Both the position numbers and the translations under genes were made by a program. A stretch of DNA of 11,469 nt from NCBI GenBank assembly GCA_002310115.1, contig DBYI01000111.1, forward strand, positions 1-11,469. Reading direction: 5' to 3'. Below are positions 6,750 through 11,469 of the stretch, in pieces. The notes under the pieces were generated by a model, which saw nothing but the letters and a program-made list of their open reading frames with translations, was not told where the DNA came from and did no database searches. The stretch's first letter is position 1. The number at the start of each line of letters is the position of its first letter. This stretch comes from Ruminococcus flavefaciens. Lineage in GTDB: Bacteria > Bacillota > Clostridia > Oscillospirales > Ruminococcaceae.

Positions 6750-7325
6750 TTAGCTTATCACAACGATCTCTCTGTCACATTTGGCGATACAGCCGTCAGT
6801 CCAGAACTCAGGGCCTTCAAACTCCTCCGTATTTGAAAATGTATTAATCAGGTCATTGCCCTTCTTAATGAATATTAGCCCTGAAAACCCTTGCGTTTTT
6901 TCAAGCGAGTATTGATAATCGCCAAAATCAAATATGATCCCCCATGTCAGCCATATATCAAAGGTCTGCTCGCCGTTTTCATACAGCCGCTGATGATCCT
7001 GCACGACATGAATCTCCTTTACAGTCTCATTGACCGGAGATGTGGATGCGAGAGCATAAGAAAAGTCATCAAAATCAAGCCAAGCACGGCGTTCGTGCGT
7101 CAGCGTCAATACTGCCTCTTCTTCAACAGAGCCAAAGTAATTCATGGAATCTGTTTCACTATAAAGATAGATCGTCCCCTGTTCCGTTTCGATGCCCACG
7201 ACTCCATAAGAAGCATGAGTGGGGCTAAACTCCCGATGTCGCAATGATACAATCTTCCTGCCAATCAGTTGCCGGAGAATATTCATTTCTTCATCATTGA
7301 GCCGTTTGTCAATTGAAATCATCAT
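6750..7325 (-). CDS. Conserved-looking hypothetical protein, 191 aa
   Basis: Start: ATG at 7325, with GAAGGAAG five bases upstream on the minus strand. The frame stays open to a TTG at 7406 but has no ribosome binding site there. The protein is soluble, with no signal peptide or membrane segment. It is rich in aromatic and acidic residues and alternates beta strands: KIVSLRHREFSPTHASYGVV (25-43), GTIYLYSETDSMNYFG (50-65), FDIWLTWGIIFDFGDYQYSL (122-141), then GFSGLIFIKKGNDL. The family is not recognised. The look is that of small Firmicutes beta-sandwich proteins, and some immunity proteins have this character, but no toxin gene is nearby. It lies 126 bp downstream of the YxjI-like gene on the same strand, with no promoter seen in between, so co-transcription is likely. 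Confidence 0.8.
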   Translation of the reverse strand: MMISIDKRLNDEEMNILRQLIGRKIVSLRHREFSPTHASYGVVGIETEQGTIYLYSETDSMNYFGSVEEEAVLTLTHERRAWLDFDDFSYALASTSPVNETVKEIHVVQDHQRLYENGEQTFDIWLTWGIIFDFGDYQYSLEKTQGFSGLIFIKKGNDLINTFSNTEEFEGPEFWTDGCIAKCDREIVVIS

Positions 7326-7365
7326 AGTCACTTCCTTCGCAATCAGCTTTATGTCCTTTTTCTCA

Positions 7366-7455
7366 TTAATCAAAAGGCAAATAATACAATTTTCCTTCTT
7401 TCGCAACCAACCTTACATCTTCCTGGAACAGCTCCTTCTCATCAGTTGTCTTCAC
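7366..7455 (-). pseudogene. 29-codon frame between two genes, probable gene remnant
   Basis: A GTG at 7455 overlaps the stop of the YxjI-like gene by four bases (GTGA), as in translationally coupled genes. The frame reads VKTTDEKELFQEDVRLVAKE and then GKLYYLPFD to TAA at 7366-7368. It is too short for a family call. Its stretch DEKELFQEDVRLVAKEG resembles the sequence just downstream (NEKKDIKLIAKEV, encoded at about 7329-7367) in both protein and DNA, suggesting a partial tandem duplication that has decayed. A real coupled micro-protein cannot be excluded. Confidence 0.3.
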
Positions 7456-7991
7456 TTAACGCAGAGCGTCGCCTCAATGCCCATGACAACTGCCAGTACT
7501 TCGGCTTCATTCTGATTATCCGAAAAATCTATTTCACAACAATTCCCCTGATTGAGCGCATTGATTGGAACATGCGCAATCTTTTTCAGCGCTTCGTACA
7601 GTACATCTTTATGCCCTTTACTGAATTCAACCTTTTGAACCTTTGCAATCTGATGATTTTCGGCTGTGATCTGATATGTGCGGTATTCCAGAAAGCCCTC
7701 TGCTTTCCAGTTTAGGTCACTAACCACACAATATCTTTCTCCTTTCAAGGTGGCTTTTAAACTGACCGTCAGTTCTTTGTTGTTCACTTTCACGATGAAC
7801 TTCGGTGCCATTGTCATAAGCTTCTGTCGGATTGATGCCACTTCTTCATCATAAGGTGTCAGAAGATGGAGTTGGTATCCAACAGTGCACTTGCTTTTCA
7901 GCCGGTACCGGACATTGCCCTGTTCATCCCAGACTTCAATCGGCTGCATAAACGAAAACATTTTTCTTTGATCAATATAATAAAGTTTCAT
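7452..7991 (-). CDS. LURP-one-related / YxjI-like protein, 179 aa
   Basis: The LURP-one-related family (LOR, DUF567; bacterial YxjI) adopts a tubby/phospholipid-scramblase-like beta barrel around a central helix. The bacterial function is not settled, and membrane-lipid or stress roles are proposed. Family marks visible here: MKLYYIDQRKMFSFMQPIEV followed by WDEQGNVRYRLKSK (residues 1-34), EVASIRQKLMTMAPKFIVKV (50-69), an AEGFLEYRTYQIT segment (98-109), IAKVQKVEFSKGHKDVL (115-131), and the C-terminal helix EVLAVVMGIEATL (164-176). Length fits a complete member. The ATG at 7991 follows AGAGAGGT with 7 nt spacing. Transcription probably starts near 8163 from the promoter at 8170-8198, giving an unusually long, structured leader. 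It is probably in an operon with the 191-aa gene downstream. Confidence 0.85.
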   Translation of the reverse strand: MKLYYIDQRKMFSFMQPIEVWDEQGNVRYRLKSKCTVGYQLHLLTPYDEEVASIRQKLMTMAPKFIVKVNNKELTVSLKATLKGERYCVVSDLNWKAEGFLEYRTYQITAENHQIAKVQKVEFSKGHKDVLYEALKKIAHVPINALNQGNCCEIDFSDNQNEAEVLAVVMGIEATLCVK

Positions 7992-8032
7992 TTTTATTAC
8001 CTCTCTGAAATATCAATTTGCACATACAAAAA

Positions 8033-8136
8033 TTGAGTGCTTAAAACGCCTGTAACATGAAAGGCGAAATGCCGATCATCCGTGTAAACAGGACATTTTA
8101 GGTTTTCTGCTTTTGCCAGCAGAACTACGCACTCAA
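8033..8136 (-). promoter_or_regulatory. Structured 5' leader of the YxjI-like gene
   Basis: Read on the minus strand, TTGAGTGC (8136-8129) pairs perfectly with GCACTCAA (8040-8033), closing a 104-nt domain. Immediately after the closing stem comes TTTTTG. Inside are TTCTGC/GCAGAA (8 nt loop; about 8105-8124) and CCTGT/ACAGG, with a possible alternative CGCC/GGCG pairing. A closed multi-branch structure ending at a U-run, about 40 nt before the start codon, is the layout of a transcription-attenuating leader. No known riboswitch consensus is recognised. An alternative is a foldback mobile fragment with 8-bp terminal repeats; no target duplication is visible. Confidence 0.45.
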
Positions 8137-8169
8137 CATATCGCCTATTTTGGACTTGTCTATATTCTT

Positions 8170-8198
8170 ATATTATCAGATGTCAAAACTCTTGTCAA
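8170..8198 (-). promoter_or_regulatory. Sigma-A promoter of the YxjI-like operon
   Basis: On the minus strand TTGACA (8198-8193), a 17-bp spacer and TAATAT (8175-8170). The predicted start is near 8163, giving a leader of about 170 nt before the ATG at 7991. A second TTGACA-like word (TTGACATC) lies within the spacer. Confidence 0.65.
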
Positions 8199-8216
8199 TA
8201 TATAATGTACCTATAT

Positions 8217-8246
8217 TATGTCAATAGCCCGTGGTCTATTGACATA
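8217..8246. repeat. 11-bp inverted repeat TATGTCAATAG/CTATTGACATA
   Basis: Perfect arms at 8217-8227 and 8236-8246 with an 8-nt centre (CCCGTGGT), which can extend inward by CC/GG past one mismatch. The half-site ATGTCAAT/ATTGACAT recurs at 8400-8418 over the promoter of the LRR gene, which suggests an operator pair. It could also be a simple hairpin in RNA. Confidence 0.5.
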
Positions 8247-8249
8247 TGT

Positions 8250-8323
8250 AAATGGTAAAATAAGAATGTAGCTTTTTCGACATACTTATATGCCATTTTT
8301 CCTACATTCTTATTTTACCATTT
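8250..8323. repeat. 22-bp perfect inverted repeat with 30-nt centre
   Basis: The left arm at 8250-8271 (AAATGGTAAAATAAGAATGT, then AG) is exactly complementary to 8302-8323. The centre is CTTTTTCGACATACTTATAT followed by GCCATTTTTC. It lies in the 490-bp gene-free region between divergent genes, only 3 bp from the inverted repeat at 8217-8246. The arms are too A+T-rich, and the loop too long, for a good terminator. A miniature inverted-repeat element or a long hairpin RNA fits better. No clear target-site duplication is seen. Confidence 0.7.
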
Positions 8324-8399
8324 GCACTTAAAGCAAGATATGTTCAAAACAGATATTTGTTATACCTTTAATTTTTTCATTAATCCGTATTCAATTTAA

Positions 8400-8418
8400 A
8401 TGTCAATCACATTGACAT
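8400..8418. promoter_or_regulatory. Possible operator: ATGTCAAT-CAC-ATTGACAT over the -35 box
   Basis: A perfect 8-bp inverted repeat with a 3-bp centre whose right arm contains the -35 hexamer TTGACA (8412-8417) of the LRR-transglutaminase gene. The same 8-bp half-sites form the inverted repeat at 8217-8246. A repressor bound here would block RNA polymerase. The right arm would exist anyway because of the -35 box; the matching left arm is the informative part. Confidence 0.4.
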
Positions 8419-8440
8419 ATAATATTTTTTATGCTATACT
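8412..8440 (+). promoter_or_regulatory. Sigma-A promoter of the LRR-transglutaminase-dockerin gene
   Basis: TTGACA (8412-8417), a 17-bp spacer and TATACT (8435-8440) put the start near 8447, giving a short leader of about 36 nt that contains the ribosome binding site AGGAGA (8469-8474). Confidence 0.75.
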
Positions 8441-8482
8441 ATCAATGCTGCAGCAATTAATCTTACTTAGGAGAATTAAAAC

Positions 8483-10231
8483 ATGAACTTAAAAAGAGTT
8501 ATAGCATCTGTAATGGCGCTTTCAATAGTAGCATCAGGTGTACTTTCAACAGACGCAAGTGTATTCAGCAAAATATTGCAGACAAATGTTATTTCTGCTT
8601 CAGCTGCTAGCAGTAACGTTGACTGGGCGTATGAAGTAAATGATTTAGATTCACAAACTGTAACGCTTACCGAATATAATGGAACCGACGAGCATGTCTT
8701 TATCCCAGAAAATATTGACGGTCATACTGTAACTGAGCTTGGTTTGGGATTGTTTAACGGCAATACAACTATTACAAGAGTAGATATTCCTCAGACTGTA
8801 AAAAAAATAGACTATATGGCTTTTGCGTACACGTCCAACTTAGATTCAGTATATTTGTCTACAGAATTTGATGAAATGGGAAATTATGTTTTTTTCCATT
8901 CAGGTATTTCTAATATTTCCATACCATCTGCTAAAGCAATTGGCTATTGTGCATTTGGAAATTGTGAAAATTTGAAATCTATCAAATTACCTAATAATCT
9001 TAAAAGATTGGAATCTATAATATTTTCAGAATGCATAAATCTTGAATCAGTAACATTTCCTGAATCATTAACTTGCATTGGTTCTAATTCATTTGCAGGT
9101 TGTAAAAGCTTAAAATCCTTTTCATTACCTAATAATCTTGAAACATTAGAGAGTGGAGCATTTATAAAATGTGAAAGTCTTGAATCCGTAACTATCCCTG
9201 AATCAGTTACAGATTTGGGCGATCAAGTATTTGCATATTGTACAAATTTAAAAAATGCTACATTCAATAGCTATCCTAAGAAAGGATTAGGCAAAAAATT
9301 ATTTTTAGAATGTACTGCTCTTGAAAATATTAATATTCCTGATGATAATGGATTTGTTCATGCGATTATCAGTACAGGAATGGTGGCAGGGTGCACGAAT
9401 TTCACTCAAGTCAACAATGAGGATATTGTAACTTACGAAAAACAAAGATATAATCCTTATGCTAAACCATTAATGAGAGACGATTTCATGAAAGCAACAA
9501 AAGCGTATTTGACTGATGTAGATGAACAGAGAATAGGTTTCTTTGAAGAATATCTTAAAGGAACAATAAAATACATTGCAGGTATTAATTCACATAATAT
9601 TGGCAGTTCAAACGTTTTGACGACATCTCAGAAGGTTAAAGCGCTGCATGACTGGGTATGCAACAATATTAATTATGCATATGATTCAAATGAGAACCCT
9701 GATCCATCTAAAGAATGCCATATAGACTCATCAGTATTTATGCGCAGCACAACAGTTTGTGATGGCTATGCAAGAGCATTGACACTTCTTCTCCGTGAGG
9801 CAGGCATTGAGGCATACCTTTTATACAGCGATACTCATGCATGGTGTATGGTGAAAATAGATAATTATTATTTCCATGTTGATCCTTGTCATGATGATTC
9901 TAAATACGGTGTAAAATATAGTCATTTTCTAGTATCTGATAAAGATATTAAAAAATTTGGTGATTCACATAGCACTTGGAAATTTGCATCTCCACAGAAT
10001 TCCAGAATAAATTATTCTTTACCACAAATGCCTATTTGTGAGCGCTCATTAGGTGATGTCTATAAGGACAATATAATTGATGGTAAAGACGTTCAGCTTA
10101 TCCAGGATTATATTTCAAATACTGTAGCAATGCCTGATCCTTCCAATCCTGAATTCTTATTCGCAGATGTAAATTGTGACGGTAAGATAGATGTGAAAGA
10201 TATTGACACGATTTATATGCTCTTTAGTTAA
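8483..10231 (+). CDS. Secreted BspA-type LRR, transglutaminase-like, dockerin protein, 582 aa
   Basis: The signal peptide is MNLKRVIASVMALSIVASGV... with cleavage near residue 42. Residues 70-290 are LRR_5 (BspA/TpLRR) repeats of about 23 aa with the pattern C..L..V..P.S...IG..AF. One 46-aa double repeat is duplicated (162-207 and 208-253). Residues 378-475 form a transglutaminase-like fold with the Cys-His-Asp triad: Cys426 (TTVCDGYARAL), His452 (DTHAWCMV) and Asp467 (YYFHVDPCHDD). Such domains act as protein cross-linkers, peptidases or amidases; the reaction here is unknown. The C-terminal dockerin (523-582) has loops D525-D536 (DVYKDNIIDGKD, lacking the usual Asn and Gly) and D562-D573 (DVNCDGKIDVKD). 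The LRR part probably binds a surface or protein partner while the dockerin anchors it to a cellulosome. Ruminococcus flavefaciens is known to attach dockerins to LRR and transglutaminase proteins. The gene is monocistronic, between its own promoter and terminator. Confidence 0.95.
   Translation: MNLKRVIASVMALSIVASGVLSTDASVFSKILQTNVISASAASSNVDWAYEVNDLDSQTVTLTEYNGTDEHVFIPENIDGHTVTELGLGLFNGNTTITRVDIPQTVKKIDYMAFAYTSNLDSVYLSTEFDEMGNYVFFHSGISNISIPSAKAIGYCAFGNCENLKSIKLPNNLKRLESIIFSECINLESVTFPESLTCIGSNSFAGCKSLKSFSLPNNLETLESGAFIKCESLESVTIPESVTDLGDQVFAYCTNLKNATFNSYPKKGLGKKLFLECTALENINIPDDNGFVHAIISTGMVAGCTNFTQVNNEDIVTYEKQRYNPYAKPLMRDDFMKATKAYLTDVDEQRIGFFEEYLKGTIKYIAGINSHNIGSSNVLTTSQKVKALHDWVCNNINYAYDSNENPDPSKECHIDSSVFMRSTTVCDGYARALTLLLREAGIEAYLLYSDTHAWCMVKIDNYYFHVDPCHDDSKYGVKYSHFLVSDKDIKKFGDSHSTWKFASPQNSRINYSLPQMPICERSLGDVYKDNIIDGKDVQLIQDYISNTVAMPDPSNPEFLFADVNCDGKIDVKDIDTIYMLFS
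8966..9241 (+). repeat. Tandem duplication of a 138-bp, two-LRR unit inside the gene
   Basis: Units at 8966-9103 and 9104-9241 encode matching 46-aa blocks: ...LPNNLKRLES...CINLESVTFPESL... and ...LPNNLETLES...CESLESVTIPESV... Blocks of DNA such as ATTACCTAATAATCTT are identical in both. This is an in-frame expansion of the LRR solenoid, more recent than the other repeats, which have diverged further. Confidence 0.7.
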
Positions 10232-10259
10232 AATGGAGAATGTAAGGATGAATACTTAA

Positions 10260-10337
10260 TATATCGCAACCTTCGCGATATAATCCCCTTTGAGTAGAAG
10301 CACTAAAACGCGTGAAAACTCAGAGGGGATTATTTTT
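10260..10337 (+). terminator. Intrinsic terminator of the LRR gene
   Basis: A first hairpin TATATCGC/GCGATATA (10260-10282) is followed directly by AATCCCCTTTGAGT (10282-10295) pairing with ACTCAGAGGGGATT (10318-10331), 13 of 14 bp, then ATTTTTG. It ends the monocistronic message about 100 nt after the stop codon. Confidence 0.8.
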
Positions 10338-10514
10338 GTAACCTGAAATATCTCAGCTAAGAATCTTTTTGCTGAACATCAACCATCTTTTAGTCGCAAC
10401 GCTTTTGTTCTGTAAGTCATATAAACAACGTATTCCTCCTATGTCTAATTTAGTCCAAACGCTATGGAGTCCATGTTTTATATGTTATTGACAAAGCTAC
10501 AAAGGCTACTGAAG
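10338..10514. other. Gene debris between terminator and recombinase fragment
   Basis: No intact gene. Two short pieces look formerly coding. On the minus strand, an AGGAGG (about 10435-10440) precedes ATG at 10420 and MTYRTKALRLKDG, stopping at 10379. The start resembles the N-terminus of zinc-type dehydrogenases (M..KALRL), but the piece is far too short to assign. On the plus strand, 10454-10525 reads GVHVLYVIDKATKATEVKV to TAA after an in-frame TAG, like the last residues of a lost gene. Both calls are tentative. Confidence 0.3.
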
Positions 10515-10787
10515 TCAAGGTATAATCTGTGAACGAGCAAACTGAAAGGAAGTCACTGTTAGCAAGATTGTTTCGCTGAGAATAAAAGGCTTGATTGCTC
10601 TATATATGTTTCGAAGTATTTGACGTTTTAGATACTGATAGCCTTCACGTTCCGTATCATTACCAGATGCCTTATCAACGATTATATTATGCTTGGAGAC
10701 TCCGAATCTTACTTGCGCTTCAAGCTGACGATCTTCGTTTTGCTCACGGGTAGAAACACGGGCATAACCATAGGTTCTGTTATCCAT
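10515..10787 (-). pseudogene. Truncated serine recombinase (resolvase/invertase) N-terminal part
   Basis: ATG at 10787 follows TTGGAGGT with good spacing. Residues 1-59 match the resolvase catalytic domain: YGYARVSTREQNEDRQLEAQ with the nucleophile Ser12, then IIVDKASGNDTEREGYQYLK, with the usual small-resolvase spacing. After about residue 59 (near 10611) the expected continuation (a DxLxxxELDRLSR block carrying catalytic arginines, helix E and the C-terminal helix-turn-helix) is missing. It is replaced by unrelated sequence to TGA at 10515. At 90 residues, against about 180-200 for the family, it cannot be active. An upstream in-frame ATG at 10838 lacks a ribosome binding site and lies in the inverted repeat. 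It is a relic of a transposon, plasmid or phage insertion; the identity of the retained half is secure. Confidence 0.85.
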
Positions 10788-10800
10788 AATACCTCCAATC

Positions 10801-10913
10801 TGTCCCAAAAAGTGGTGGCGACTTTCGGAACGTCTCAAAAGTCAAAACACCACTTTTTGGAACGCTATTTTCGCTATTTTTCAGGTGTCCCATAAAGTGT
10901 ACTTTCTGAAACG
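10801..10913. repeat. Repeated dyad sites in front of the recombinase relic, possible res sites
   Basis: Two related units, TGTCCCAAAAAGT..ACTTTCGGAACG (10801-10832) and TGTCCCATAAAGTGTACTTT then CTGAAACG (10886-10913), share flanks TGTCCCAWAAAGT and ACTTTCKGRAACG. The second has inverted AAAGT/ACTTT half-sites around a 2-bp GT centre, the geometry used by serine recombinases, which cut with a 2-nt overhang. Between them CACTTTTTGGAACG (10850-10863) is a third half. CCAAAAAGTGGTG (10805-10817) and CACCACTTTTTGG (10848-10860) also form a 13-bp inverted repeat with GACTTT/AAAGTC nested inside. Position directly upstream of the recombinase start fits a resolution or inversion site. Confidence 0.5.
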
Positions 10914-10939
10914 CCCTTTTTGTACTTATTATAATAGGA

Positions 10940-10976
10940 AAGCCCGGAAGCGAATTGAGATATCGCTTTCGGGCTT
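10940..10976 (-). terminator. Intrinsic terminator of the last dockerin gene
   Basis: AAGCCCGGAAGCGA (10940-10953) pairs with TCGCTTTCGGGCTT (10963-10976) over 14 bp with one G.T pair and a 9-nt loop. On the minus strand it follows the stop at 11013-11015 by about 36 nt and is trailed by TTCCTATTATAAT, a weak T-run. It is also the only hairpin between the two opposite units. Confidence 0.6.
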
Positions 10977-11012
10977 AAACTATGCTTTTATTATCCATGC
11001 ACGGGTATGCTG

Positions 11013-11469
11013 TCAGGCAGTTCCGGCTATAAGAGCCTTTCTCATACATACAAGGTCAAATACATCTACAGTACCGTCCCTGCATATATCGGCTGCTCTC
11101 CAGTTGCTTCGCTCCACTGAATAAATGCCGAGAAGCTGCTTTTGCAGCATCACTACATCAGCTACATTAAATATTCTGTCAAGATTGATGTCATTGTCAA
11201 TACCGTCTGTGATCTTTAGAGTTGACGGAATTATCATTTCATTCATAATAGTAAAGCTCATATACTTTGTTTCATAGCCGTTCGTTCTTGTAAGCGCAAC
11301 ATTTATACTTTCTGGGATCTCACCATAAGAGATCGGGAGCCAGAAGCTGCTTTCAATTTCAACAATCTTTGCAGGCACCGGCGTTCCCTCGGGAAGAAGA
11401 TTGTTCTGACCGTAGTTTACCGGCGTCACATCTATAAATGTCGTATCATCTGCAACAACGAGATCATCA
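11013..11469 (-). CDS. C-terminal part of a secreted dockerin protein (start beyond window)
   Basis: The frame is open from the window edge to TGA at 11013-11015, so at least 151 codons are seen and the N-terminus is missing. A GTG at 11429 could be read as a start but has no ribosome binding site. The first 90 residues form a beta-rich stretch (VPAKIVEIESSFWLPISYGE ... YMSFTIMNEMIIPSTLKIT) that is not recognised and may be the end of a binding or enzyme module. The dockerin follows with two full loops: DINLDRIFNVAD (11192-11157) and DICRDGTVDVFD (11090-11055), each continuing into a helix (VVMLQKQLLGIYS; LVCMRKALIAG). Cys replaces the usual Asn in the second loop. The dockerin is C-terminal, as in most cellulosomal enzymes, so a catalytic domain may lie upstream of the window. 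A hairpin at 10940-10976 terminates it. Confidence 0.9.
   Translation of the reverse strand, partial: DDLVVADDTTFIDVTPVNYGQNNLLPEGTPVPAKIVEIESSFWLPISYGEIPESINVALTRTNGYETKYMSFTIMNEMIIPSTLKITDGIDNDINLDRIFNVADVVMLQKQLLGIYSVERSNWRAADICRDGTVDVFDLVCMRKALIAGTA

Noticed and set aside
6891..7247. Plus-strand frames within 6891-7515
   Set aside because: Antisense shadows of the 191-aa and YxjI-like genes, whose minus-strand frames have ribosome binding sites and, for the latter, clear family motifs.
10526..10580. Small peptide from GTG on the plus strand (VNEQTERKSLLARLFR)
   Set aside because: Sixteen codons with no ribosome binding site, opposite the recombinase relic; most likely chance.

Overview
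The window looks like chromosomal DNA of a fibre-degrading Ruminococcus (Oscillospiraceae, Firmicutes). Four secreted proteins carry dockerin modules with paired calcium-binding loops. Two of them have Thr-rich linkers, and the three whose starts are visible have Gram-positive signal peptides. Start codons follow strong AGGAGG-like ribosome binding sites, promoters are near-consensus sigma-A type, and the DNA is A+T-rich. The organism call is inference from these features; no rRNA or tRNA gene is present.

Layout. (1) 46-1779 (+): a secreted dockerin protein with a possible I9-propeptide-like N-terminal domain and a C-terminal OB/NTR-like beta domain. (2) 1780-2496: a long non-coding stretch with several hairpins, an array of TGTATT/AATACA words and a promoter. 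(3) 2497-5097 (+): an 866-residue secreted dockerin protein with Ig-like domains and a PrcB-like C-terminus. (4) 5098-6067: another non-coding stretch that repeats part of the structure in (2), then a terminator and two decayed coding fragments that look like remains of a mobile element. (5) 6068-7991 (-): three ordinary cytoplasmic genes, namely a DinB-family protein on its own consensus promoter, an unrecognised 191-residue protein, and a LURP-one/YxjI-like protein. The last two probably form an operon with a long structured leader. (6) 7992-8482: a divergent regulatory region packed with inverted repeats. (7) 8483-10231 (+): a secreted BspA-type leucine-rich-repeat, transglutaminase-like and dockerin protein, followed by a clear terminator. 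(8) 10338-10913: gene debris and a truncated serine recombinase with what look like its own recombination sites. (9) 11013 to the window end (-): the C-terminal part of a fourth dockerin protein.

How the genes work together. The dockerin proteins would be exported and plug into cohesins of a cell-surface or free scaffoldin. None of the three dockerin genes seen from its start carries a recognisable glycoside hydrolase. The locus therefore looks like a set of accessory, non-hydrolytic cellulosome parts (binding, processing or cross-linking, possible protease control), interspersed with housekeeping genes and mobile-element relics. The most unusual signals are non-coding: a hairpin motif (AGTCC..GTT..G..GACTG) occurring three times in the two spacers around the 866-residue gene, the TGTATT array, the inverted repeats before the LRR gene, and a structured leader before the YxjI-like gene.
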